A stretch of 64,000 nt of DNA from assembly GCA_002448395.1 (NCBI GenBank), contig DJXS01000112.1, positions 1 to 64,000 on the forward strand. Reading direction: 5' to 3'. Numbering within the stretch: the first letter of the stretch is position 1; each line of letters starts with the position of its first letter. The position numbers were made by a program, and so were the translations under genes. Positions 9,983 through 17,777 of this stretch are shown in pieces. The notes beneath the pieces are model-generated. The model worked only from the letters and a program-made list of their open reading frames with translations, made no database searches and had not been told where the DNA came from. This stretch comes from Lachnospiraceae bacterium UBA6998. GTDB lineage: Bacteria > Bacillota > Clostridia > Lachnospirales > Lachnospiraceae.

Positions 9983-11391
9983 TGCTGCAAATCCTCCGCA
10001 AGTCTCACCTGCATGCCGGCAGCCACCGGCTTGGTGGTAGTCGTGATCACATATTCATAGCCGCTCAGGGGTCCTGAGATGGCCGTAAGAAGATCATCGC
10101 TCTCAAGCACCTGCACATCCACTCTGGTGGCAATGTACCTGTTCCCGAGAGGGCTCTCTTTACTGCTGACGATCAGAATGAACTTGCCGTTATTGTCCTC
10201 TCTCACAGCGTTGTTGGGAACTGTGAGATCATAAGTCTTCGTGTTCTCTCCCACACTGAGCTGTATGGTATCTCCGGCCTCTACATCGGGGCTCTGGATC
10301 TCAAACTTCAATATTTTGCCGCCGGAGCTGTCCGAAGCGTCCGCTGTAATGCTTGCCAGCGTCGCCTTAAAGTCCGAGTAAGCCCACTCATTCTGGGGCT
10401 TGGCCTCCATGCCGGTCTTGAGCATCTGCGCCTGTTCCTTGGTGCAGGTGAAACTGACCGTCATCCCTTTCCCCTCGGGCTGGATCACTGCGCCCACAGT
10501 GTCCGATGAGGTTGTATCACCGGCATTATAGGCGACGGAAACGACTTTTCCGTCGATCGGCGCCTTGACAGTGGCGCTTTTCTCTGATTTCTCAAGGCTC
10601 TCCACTTTGGCCTGGGCGTCCTCCATCGTCTTCTGGATCGATTTGAGTTCCAGTTCCGCCTGGATACTCTTTACAGTAGTATCCCTGTTGTTAGTCGCCC
10701 TTGTCAGTTCGGCCTCGGTCTCTGCTTTGTAGGCCTGCGCGTCAGCAAGCCTCTTGGCATTTCTCTCGGCCTGTTTGGCAGCTTCCTCGTCGTCTGTCAA
10801 AGTAGTGGTATTATTGACAGTCCCGTTGAGTCTCTCCACCTCCAGACCCGCTTCCGTATCTTCATAGAGCGCGTCATCGTAGTCGGAATTCACCTCGTCG
10901 AGGATCTCCTGCATCTCGTCATCCGTCAGGTACTCGCCGTTTCTGATCCTTTCCACCGCGTCGTTTGTCAGGTCTCCGCTGAACAGGGCTTTCTGGAAAT
11001 TGGCCCTCGCCTCTTCGTATTCCTTTCTGGCTTCCTTGAGTTCATCGGATTCCGAATCCTGCAGTTCAAAGATCACGTCGTCCTTCTTGACATCGTCGCC
11101 TGCCTTGACATTGACAGATGCGATCACTCTGCCGTTGGGCGCTTTGACGCTATAGGGATCTTCTACTTCCGCGACGCCTGAGCCTCTCACCTTGGGTGTG
11201 ATGCTCCCCTCCTGCACATAACGTGTCGCCACCTGAGGGAGCGAGTAGTTCATGATCGTGTTTGAGAAAAAGGTCAGAATGAGCATGATCGACAAAAAGA
11301 CAATGGCAAGATTCTTGATCCAGTCCTTTCTCGCGGCTGAGCGCTGCATCTGATACCGTTCCCTGTTTTCCTTATCTTCGATTTCGTACAT
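9979..11391 (-). CDS. HlyD/RND-type membrane fusion (periplasmic adaptor) protein
   Basis: The 470-residue protein has an N-terminal membrane anchor (NLAIVFLSIMLILTFFSN, about residues 26-43). The first half of a biotinyl-lipoyl-like domain follows (VKAPNGRVIASVNVKAGDDV), then a coiled-coil hairpin (about residues 120-280), the second lipoyl half (ATVKAPIDGKVVSVAYNAGD) and a beta-barrel with C-terminal domain. This is the layout of adaptors that normally pair with MacB-type or RND exporters. Here it sits between importer-type permeases (upstream) and a MacB-core protein (downstream, ATGA overlap). In a monoderm cell it would lie on the outer face of the membrane. Confidence 0.85.
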   Translation of the reverse strand: MYEIEDKENRERYQMQRSAARKDWIKNLAIVFLSIMLILTFFSNTIMNYSLPQVATRYVQEGSITPKVRGSGVAEVEDPYSVKAPNGRVIASVNVKAGDDVKKDDVIFELQDSESDELKEARKEYEEARANFQKALFSGDLTNDAVERIRNGEYLTDDEMQEILDEVNSDYDDALYEDTEAGLEVERLNGTVNNTTTLTDDEEAAKQAERNAKRLADAQAYKAETEAELTRATNNRDTTVKSIQAELELKSIQKTMEDAQAKVESLEKSEKSATVKAPIDGKVVSVAYNAGDTTSSDTVGAVIQPEGKGMTVSFTCTKEQAQMLKTGMEAKPQNEWAYSDFKATLASITADASDSSGGKILKFEIQSPDVEAGDTIQLSVGENTKTYDLTVPNNAVREDNNGKFILIVSSKESPLGNRYIATRVDVQVLESDDLLTAISGPLSGYEYVITTTTKPVAAGMQVRLAEDLQQ

Positions 11392-11427
11392 AACCTGTCT
11401 GCTCCTTTAAAGTGACGGGCCCCTGCA

Positions 11428-12474
11428 TCATTCCTTGATGCCGCCCTGGTACAGAATTCCTTCCACCAGATACTCTTCGCCATACAGAAAGAACAGCATC
11501 GGCAGGACCATATATATGACAGCTACGGCAAAAGCCAGAGAGATCTCGCCGGCGTTTATCCTCGATAAAAATACGGAGAGAGGATACAGCTCCTCATTGT
11601 CCAGAAGGATCAATGGCTGTTCTACCATGTTCCAGTAATCGATAAAGATCAGGATCGCAATCGAGGCAAGGCCTCCCCTGCAGATCGGCATGCAGATCTG
11701 TGTGAAGATCTGCCATTCCCCTGCTCCGTCAATAGCTGCCGCTTCGTAGAGAGAATACGGTATTCTTCTCATATACTTGGTGAGCATATACACGGCAAAG
11801 GGAGAAAATATACCCGGCAGCCAGATCGCCCATCTGGTCCCGACAATACCCAGTTCGGAGGTAACCATGTAGTTGGGCACCAGCGTGACCTGATAGGGCA
11901 TCAGCATGAGCACTATGTACAGGAAAAAGATCAGCTGTTTCACCTTCCCGCGGTACCTCGCGAATCCGAAGGACGCAAGAGATGCCACAAAGAGCTGAAA
12001 GATCACGATCGGCACTACATAGATCACGGAATTCCAGAATTTCATCAGGTACTCCGGGCTCTTGAAGAGCACCGTGGCGTACTGGCTGAAAGTCACCATA
12101 TCCGGGATAAACTTGAGGTTCACCACTTCCGAGACGAACACCTTGCCGCCGGAAGTATTCTGGGCGAAGATCGAGCCGTAGTTGGCACTGATCTCCGAAG
12201 CGGTCATAAAGCTGTTCGTAAATGTGAGTACTGTGGGCGTAAGAAACAGAAACGCGAAGAAGATCGCAGCGATGGTCCTTCTAACAGTCTGTCTTCTCTC
12301 CGCTTTTCTGCGGTCGCTGATCGCGTCGTACTCCCTGTACTCCGGTTTTGGGGCCCTTTTCGCTTTTTTGGCCGGCTCCTCTTTTTGGACCGGCTCCTCC
12401 CTCTTAGCGGGTACCGTTTCTTTCTGCGCGGTCTCTATAGAGACCTCATTTTTTTTCTTCTTAAATAATCCCAT
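11428..12474 (-). CDS. Carbohydrate-type ABC transporter permease (MalG-like, CUT1)
   Basis: This 348-residue inner-membrane permease has six predicted helices. Its coupling motif EAAAIDGAGEWQIFTQICMP matches the EAA loop that contacts the ATPase. A long charged, Lys/Glu/Pro-rich cytoplasmic tail (about the first 65 residues) is unusual for MalG proteins. The start is uncertain: a TTG at 12489 overlaps the upstream stop, while the ATG at 12474 is preceded closely by AGTAGGAAT; I chose the ATG. No ATPase gene is in the operon, so a shared MsmX-type ATPase is presumed. Confidence 0.88.
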   Translation of the reverse strand: MGLFKKKKNEVSIETAQKETVPAKREEPVQKEEPAKKAKRAPKPEYREYDAISDRRKAERRQTVRRTIAAIFFAFLFLTPTVLTFTNSFMTASEISANYGSIFAQNTSGGKVFVSEVVNLKFIPDMVTFSQYATVLFKSPEYLMKFWNSVIYVVPIVIFQLFVASLASFGFARYRGKVKQLIFFLYIVLMLMPYQVTLVPNYMVTSELGIVGTRWAIWLPGIFSPFAVYMLTKYMRRIPYSLYEAAAIDGAGEWQIFTQICMPICRGGLASIAILIFIDYWNMVEQPLILLDNEELYPLSVFLSRINAGEISLAFAVAVIYMVLPMLFFLYGEEYLVEGILYQGGIKE

Positions 12475-12478
12475 ATTC

Positions 12479-13432
12479 CTACTGCTCAAGATCCTTTCCG
12501 AACCGGTCCTCCGCCAGCAGCAAAATACCGATCACGACCATCATAAAGACAGCCATGATGATCGCGGCGGCGGACAGTTTCTGATAATCCAGAGACTGAA
12601 ATGTGTTATTCATAAAGTGCTGCATCATGTACAGAGAATTGTAGGGATAATCACCCGTAAGGAGATAGACCTCCCTGAATACCTTAAAGGAATTGATCAA
12701 TGACATGATAATGACGAACATGATCGTCGAAGAGAGGTATCTTATCTTTATCTTCCAGAAGATCTGGCCTTCCGTCGCGCTCTCCAGTCTCGCCACCTCG
12801 ATCTGATCTCTGGGTATGCTCGAAAGTCCCGACATGAAGAGGATCATATTGTAGCCCAGGTTCTTCCACAGAAACAGAAGTATGATGACGATCGGCGCCA
12901 GGTCTGATTTGAGCCAGTCGATCCTGTCTATGCCGGCGCGGGTCAGAAATACGTTGACCAGGCCATTATAATCAAACAGCACCTGCCATACCAGGATCAC
13001 GGACGCGATCGGCACCATCATGGGACTGAGGAAAAAAGTCCGGAAGGTGCTCTTAAACGGTATGCGGCTCTCCATGATCACCGCGAGCCACAAAGACAGA
13101 ACTACCGCCAACGGCACAGCGATCATCGAGAAGAGCAGCGTATTGCGCGCGGCAAGTGAGAAAGCATTGTTATTCCACGTGCGGATAAAGTTGTTAATAC
13201 CTACATACTCGTGCTGAACGGGATTGTTGATCATGGAATAGTATATGACCACTCCGAAGGGGAGCACAAAGAACAGCCCCACGCCGATCAGACTCGGGGC
13301 AAGATACAGCCAGGAGACAGCCCGTCCCCTCCATCTTCGAAGACGTGCAGATCCGTACTTCCTCTCTTCATTGGCCCTGACTGCGTTGTCCTTCAGATAT
13401 CGGTCTAACTTTTTTCCTGCGTGTTCACTCAT
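12479..13432 (-). CDS. Carbohydrate-type ABC transporter permease (MalF-like, CUT1)
   Basis: The 317-residue permease has six membrane helices and is the partner of the adjacent MalG-like gene. The N-terminal WLYLAPSLIGVGLFFVLPFG is typical of sugar permeases. The EAA-like loop is degenerate (VARLESATEGQIFWKIKIRYL, where IDGAS is usual), which may reflect an unusual substrate or ATPase contact. The ATG at 13432 follows GGAGAG. This is the first gene of the five-gene transport operon. The substrate cannot be inferred from sequence. Confidence 0.87.
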   Translation of the reverse strand: MSEHAGKKLDRYLKDNAVRANEERKYGSARLRRWRGRAVSWLYLAPSLIGVGLFFVLPFGVVIYYSMINNPVQHEYVGINNFIRTWNNNAFSLAARNTLLFSMIAVPLAVVLSLWLAVIMESRIPFKSTFRTFFLSPMMVPIASVILVWQVLFDYNGLVNVFLTRAGIDRIDWLKSDLAPIVIILLFLWKNLGYNMILFMSGLSSIPRDQIEVARLESATEGQIFWKIKIRYLSSTIMFVIIMSLINSFKVFREVYLLTGDYPYNSLYMMQHFMNNTFQSLDYQKLSAAAIIMAVFMMVVIGILLLAEDRFGKDLEQ

Positions 13433-13506
13433 CAAATGTTACTCTCCAAAGCTTCCCTTCCATATGCAAAAGGCGCATATATCAAACTATTTTACCACAT
13501 CATAAC

Positions 13507-13538
13507 AAAAGCAGGCAGGAAATTTCGTTCCTGCCTGC
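13507..13538 (-). terminator. Rho-independent terminator after gpmI
   Basis: An 11-bp perfect stem (13511-13521 with 13528-13538) has a six-base loop and is followed on the minus strand by four T residues. It separates gpmI from the ABC operon. A -10-like TAAAAT on the minus strand (13494-13489) may start the ABC operon, but I see no good -35. Confidence 0.85.
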
Positions 13539-13582
13539 CTGTATATTGTGAAAATTAAGTGAATTTTCTTCTCAAATGCACA

Positions 13583-15127
13583 TTATTCGCGGATGAGAAG
13601 AGACTTTCCGGTCATTTCCTTGGGCTGCTCGTATCCCATGATGTCGATCAGAGTGGGCACGATATCCGCCAGAACGCCGCCCTCTCTGAGCTTAACGTTC
13701 TCGTGATAGTTCGCCAGGATAAAGGGAACCGGGTTTGTGGTGTGCGCAGTGTGGGGAGCACCGGTCTCATAGTTGACCATCTGCTCGCAGTTGCCGTGGT
13801 CCGCGCAGATGAAGAGAACGCCGTCCTCTTCCTTGATGGCCTCGAGAGCCTTTCCTACGCACTCGTCGACGACTTCGACTGCCTTGATCGCTGCAGGGAG
13901 CACACCTGTGTGACCGACCATGTCAGGGTTCGCGAAGTTGATGACGATCACGTCATACTTCTTCGAGTGGATCGCCTCTACCAGTTTGTCAAGAACGCCG
14001 TAAGCGCTCATTTCGGGCTTGAGGTCATAAGTGGGAACATCCTTGGGGGAACGGACCAGGATCCTGTCCTCTCCCTCGTTGGGAACTTCCACGCCGCCGT
14101 TGAAGAAGAATGTTACGTGCGCGTATTTCTCTGTCTCCGCGATCCTTGCCTGCTTCATTCCCTTGGCAGCCAGCCACTCGCCGAAAGTATTGGTGACGTC
14201 GACCTTCTTGAAAGCGACTTCCTTGTTCGGGATGTCGGGATCATAGTCCTTGAAGCAGACATATGTGACTTTCTTCCTGGGTCCTCTGTCAAAATAGTCA
14301 AACTCGTTGTCGCAGAAGCAGTGAGTGATCTCTCTGGCTCTGTCGGGGCGGAAGTTGTAGAAGATGATGGAGTCGCCGTCCTTGATCGTCGTGAGGGGCT
14401 TGCCGTCCTTGCAGATCACGGTGGGCTTAACGAACTCATCGTACTCGCCTCTCTCATAAGAAGCTGTGATCGCCTCGTGAGCGCTCTCCGCCTTGAGGCC
14501 CTCGCCCTTGGTCAGCGCATCGTATGCGATCTTCACGCGGTCATAGTTGTTATCTCTGTCCATCGCGTAATAACGTCCGCTGATCATCGCGATCCGGCCA
14601 ACGCCGATCTCCTTCTCCTTCGCTTCAAGCTGCGCGATAAAATCGGCGCCGCTCTGAGGAGGAGTATCTCTTCCGTCGAGGAAGCAGTCGACATATACTC
14701 TGTCGAGACCGTTCTTCTTGCACATCTCAAGAATAGCGTACAGATGCGTGATGTGGCTGTGTACGCCGCCGTCGGACAGAAGTCCGTAAATGTGCAGGTC
14801 GGAATTCTTCACTTTGCAGTTGTTGATCGCTTCGAGGATCTCCGGATTCTCGAAAAATACACCGTCCTGGATTTCCTTGGTGATCCTTGTGAGCTCCTGA
14901 TAGACGATCCTGCCGGCGCCCATGTTCATGTGTCCGACTTCGGAATTGCCCATCTGCCCGTCCGGAAGTCCTACCGCCATACCGCTTGCATATCCCTTTA
15001 CAAAAGGAACACTCTCCATAAGCCCGCTGACGACCGGAGTATTTGCCATGGCAATAGCGTTAGCTTCGGGATTGTCGTTAAGGCCATAGCCATCCAGGAT
15101 CATTAAAACTACTGGCTTTTGTTTCAT
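13583..15127 (-). CDS. gpmI: 2,3-bisphosphoglycerate-independent phosphoglycerate mutase
   Basis: This is the glycolytic enzyme interconverting 3- and 2-phosphoglycerate, using two Mn ions. It has 514 residues, the normal length. Visible motifs are VLMILDGYGL at the start, GQMGNSEVGHMNMGAG with the catalytic Ser near residue 63, LDGRDTPP, RYYAMDRDNNYDRV, FYNFRPDRARE and CADHGNCEQM (metal site). The ATG at 15127 follows GAGGAGAA; an upstream in-frame extension is not part of the family. The gene appears monocistronic, with its own terminator. Confidence 0.97.
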   Translation of the reverse strand: MKQKPVVLMILDGYGLNDNPEANAIAMANTPVVSGLMESVPFVKGYASGMAVGLPDGQMGNSEVGHMNMGAGRIVYQELTRITKEIQDGVFFENPEILEAINNCKVKNSDLHIYGLLSDGGVHSHITHLYAILEMCKKNGLDRVYVDCFLDGRDTPPQSGADFIAQLEAKEKEIGVGRIAMISGRYYAMDRDNNYDRVKIAYDALTKGEGLKAESAHEAITASYERGEYDEFVKPTVICKDGKPLTTIKDGDSIIFYNFRPDRAREITHCFCDNEFDYFDRGPRKKVTYVCFKDYDPDIPNKEVAFKKVDVTNTFGEWLAAKGMKQARIAETEKYAHVTFFFNGGVEVPNEGEDRILVRSPKDVPTYDLKPEMSAYGVLDKLVEAIHSKKYDVIVINFANPDMVGHTGVLPAAIKAVEVVDECVGKALEAIKEEDGVLFICADHGNCEQMVNYETGAPHTAHTTNPVPFILANYHENVKLREGGVLADIVPTLIDIMGYEQPKEMTGKSLLIRE

Positions 15128-15260
15128 GTGATTCTCCTCATTCCAATAATAATAGCAGTTGCTCTCACTTCGTATTTTACTACTTTTATGCGCGGTCGTG
15201 AAGTACTGCTGTAAATTTAGCATAAACAGAAAGCTCTCGGAACTGCATTTTGGTGCAATT

Positions 15261-16052
15261 TTATCTGTGTCCTTTAAAGATCGTTCCGGCAGGCTCACCG
15301 GCCACTACTTTGTAGAGGACCGCCGGATCCTTTCCGTTAGTGACTACAGTGTCGATTCCCTGTGCAGTAGCCAGGTCAGCGGCCTGAAGCTTGGTGCGCA
15401 TTCCTCCGGTTCCTCTTCTGGATCCGGCACCGCCCGCAAGTTTGTATACAGAGTCGTCGATCACGTCGATCTGGCGGATCAGCTGCGCGTCTTTGTAAAG
15501 CCTGGGATCCTTGTCAAAGAATCCTTCGATATCGGAGAGAATGACCAGCTTGTCCGCCTGGCACAGGACAGCAACTACCGCCGAGAGGACGTCGTTGTCA
15601 CTAAAGAGCCTCTCCTCCGACTCGATCTCCGTATAACTGACAGAGTCGTTCTCGTTGACGATAGGGATCACGCCCGATTCAAGCAGCGCCGAGAAAGTAT
15701 TGCTGAGATTCTCTTTCTTTTCTTCCTGCGCGATATCCTCGGCGTTAAGAAGGATCTGAGCGACCGTCTTGTCATAGTAGCCGAAGAACTTGTCATACAG
15801 GAACATGTTCGCGCACTGTCCCACTGCTGCTGCCGCCTGCTTCATACGCATTGTAGTGGGCTTCTCTTTCATGTGCATCTTGTTGGCGCCGACCGCGATC
15901 GCGCCTGAGGAGACAAGAATGACTTCGTGTCCCATATTCTGAATATCCGAAAGGACCATGGCAAGTTTTTCCATTGTCCGGAGATTGCTGTTTCCCAGTT
16001 CATTTGTCAGAGTCGATGTTCCGACTTTAATCACAATTCTGTCTCTTTTCAC
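15261..16052 (-). CDS. proB: Glutamate 5-kinase
   Basis: This enzyme phosphorylates glutamate in the first step of proline synthesis. At 263 residues it is the short form, an amino-acid kinase domain without the C-terminal PUA domain. Motifs include IVIKVGTSTLTNELG, LVSSGAIAVGANKM, NENDSVSY and DIEGFFDKDPR. A GTG at 16052 with AAAGGA upstream fits the family start better than the longer frame. It begins 34 bases downstream of the L,D-transpeptidase gene and is probably cotranscribed with it. No proA is present in the window. Confidence 0.93.
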   Translation of the reverse strand: MKRDRIVIKVGTSTLTNELGNSNLRTMEKLAMVLSDIQNMGHEVILVSSGAIAVGANKMHMKEKPTTMRMKQAAAAVGQCANMFLYDKFFGYYDKTVAQILLNAEDIAQEEKKENLSNTFSALLESGVIPIVNENDSVSYTEIESEERLFSDNDVLSAVVAVLCQADKLVILSDIEGFFDKDPRLYKDAQLIRQIDVIDDSVYKLAGGAGSRRGTGGMRTKLQAADLATAQGIDTVVTNGKDPAVLYKVVAGEPAGTIFKGHR

Positions 16053-16086
16053 GATAGATCCTTTCGCAATTTGGTTTTCATACAGC

Positions 16087-17580
16087 TTAATAAAATATAA
16101 TGATCGCCGTTCCGGTGTCGACCGCCTCGTAGATATCCCGCGCGGCACTCAGCGGAATGTTCACACATCCGTGAGATCCGTTTCCCTTGTAGATACTGCC
16201 GCCGAAGGAGTATCTCCAGGTCGCGTCATGCAGGCCCTGCCCCTCATAGAAAGGCATCCAGTAATTCACTTCCGTCTCGTATTCGTCCTCGCCGTTGCCG
16301 CCGGTGAGAACGGAAGGGCTCTCCTTGTATGCAAGGGGGAAACAGCCCGTCTGGGTGCCGTGGTCATTGGTCACGTCTCCGGAAACACAGTTGCACTCTG
16401 TGTAAACTTCCCCGTCCTTATAGAACCAGACGTGCTGCGCGGAGAGGTCAACTTCGATGTAAGTTCCGTCAAGATCATCGACTCCGTTTCTTGCCAGATA
16501 ATAGGGGTTGCCCCAGGCGTTCTTCTCCAGATATACGGGCTCTCTTGTCACATGGCTTCTGGATTCGATATCCTCCCTGATCTGCTCTGCCTCGTCCTCT
16601 TGAAGGATCGTATATCCGTAATCATTGCGGGCGGCCTTGATCGTGATCTCACCTCTTAGTGTAGATTCAAATTTTCTTTCTATATAGCGCGTGTCATATT
16701 TTGCCGCGAGTTTCTCTACAAAATCCTCGATCTTTTCGTCGCTCAGTTCCGCTTTCCCGTCCTTGATCTCCATGAACTGTTCACTGATGTCCATGAGGTC
16801 ATATACTTCCTGTTCCTCTCCGAACGTGTATGTGAGACCTGCCCCCGCGTATTCATTTACGGCGTCCCTCTTCACGATCAGTCCCGTGTCGTCTCTGTAG
16901 ATCTGCGGTTTGGCGCAAAGCTCCCATGGGAATTCGAAACTCTCATGGAGGTCTTCATCAGAGTCCAGTGTCTGTCTGATGCATTCCCTGACAAAATCCT
17001 GAAGCTCCGTGTCCGGGATCTCATTGCCCTGGATCTCATCCTTTATCGCAAGCGCGTCAGTCTGGCTGTCATAGTACAGGCAGGCGTCTTCAGAGGGGTA
17101 TCTTGCCACCTCCAGGGCGTCCGCTCTCACCTGCTTTTCGAAAACTTCCGTGTTTTCCTGCGGCCGCGCGTCTATCTTGCATTCATACCTGTCAAATATA
17201 CTGCGGAGCACATTCGAGCTGCTCTTCTGCTGATCAAATACGGTCTGCAGTTCGCTTTGCAGTTTCTCACTGTCGATCTCATATCCGTAGAAGGCGAGAT
17301 TTCCGCGAAGATCCTCGTTTTCTTTTTCTGTGATAACGATCTCGGAGTCCGCATACTTGTCCTCTATAAGATTCTGCGCCGCCTGGACAGACATTCCATA
17401 GACATCTTCGCCATCCACGACCGTTCCCTTGAGAAAACCGCCGTTATTGCTCTCACAGTAAAACCTGTATCCGTAATAAGTACCCATTCCCAGGATGGCA
17501 GAGACTCCGTACATCGCCGCAAACTTAAGCAGAATGTTCTTTTTCGCCGAACTTCTGCCTCTTCGTCCCGCATCTATCAT
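16087..17580 (-). CDS. L,D-transpeptidase with YkuD catalytic domain
   Basis: This cell-wall cross-linking enzyme of 497 residues is anchored by one N-terminal helix (about residues 17-39). The middle (about residues 60-330) resembles the repeated PG-binding_4 domain found in Firmicute L,D-transpeptidases. The C-terminal YkuD domain has YIEVDLSAQHVWFYKDG and the catalytic GNGSHGCVNIPL, with the active Cys near residue 472. The ATG follows GGAGG. It is divergent from glnN. The domain layout is clear; the exact cross-link is not known. Confidence 0.92.
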   Translation of the reverse strand: MIDAGRRGRSSAKKNILLKFAAMYGVSAILGMGTYYGYRFYCESNNGGFLKGTVVDGEDVYGMSVQAAQNLIEDKYADSEIVITEKENEDLRGNLAFYGYEIDSEKLQSELQTVFDQQKSSSNVLRSIFDRYECKIDARPQENTEVFEKQVRADALEVARYPSEDACLYYDSQTDALAIKDEIQGNEIPDTELQDFVRECIRQTLDSDEDLHESFEFPWELCAKPQIYRDDTGLIVKRDAVNEYAGAGLTYTFGEEQEVYDLMDISEQFMEIKDGKAELSDEKIEDFVEKLAAKYDTRYIERKFESTLRGEITIKAARNDYGYTILQEDEAEQIREDIESRSHVTREPVYLEKNAWGNPYYLARNGVDDLDGTYIEVDLSAQHVWFYKDGEVYTECNCVSGDVTNDHGTQTGCFPLAYKESPSVLTGGNGEDEYETEVNYWMPFYEGQGLHDATWRYSFGGSIYKGNGSHGCVNIPLSAARDIYEAVDTGTAIIIFY

Positions 17581-17612
17581 ACTTCGTGCCTCCTTTATGT
17601 AAATCGAGACTT

Positions 17613-17641
17613 ATATTATCACGATTCCATTACCGCGTAAA
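17613..17641 (-). promoter_or_regulatory. Candidate promoter for the L,D-transpeptidase-proB unit
   Basis: On the minus strand TTTACG (17641-17636) and TAATAT (17618-17613) are separated by 17 bases. The -10 sits in the context GTGATAATAT, which also occurs at the glnN promoter on the other strand. Confidence 0.45.
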
Positions 17642-17692
17642 TTGTGTTTTTTTTCGCAAACCGCAGATTTCATGAAATTTTCTCCGCATATT

Positions 17693-17701
17693 TGTGATAA
17701 T
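17693..17701 (+). promoter_or_regulatory. Candidate extended -10 element for glnN
   Basis: TGTGATAAT has an extended TGN and a good -10 (GATAAT), 77 bases before the glnN ATG. No convincing -35 is present, which would suit an activated promoter, though this is inference. Confidence 0.35.
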
Positions 17702-17777
17702 ATGTAACTGTTTTATGAGCAGACGTATAGTTCTTTCCTCATAAGATGCTTCAAATCATAAACGGAGGAGAATATTT

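Noticed and set aside
13559-15106. Long plus-strand open frame (515 codons) opposite gpmI
   Set aside because: It lies wholly antisense to a clear enzyme gene, has no ribosome binding site and no family resemblance; GC-rich third positions keep such frames open.
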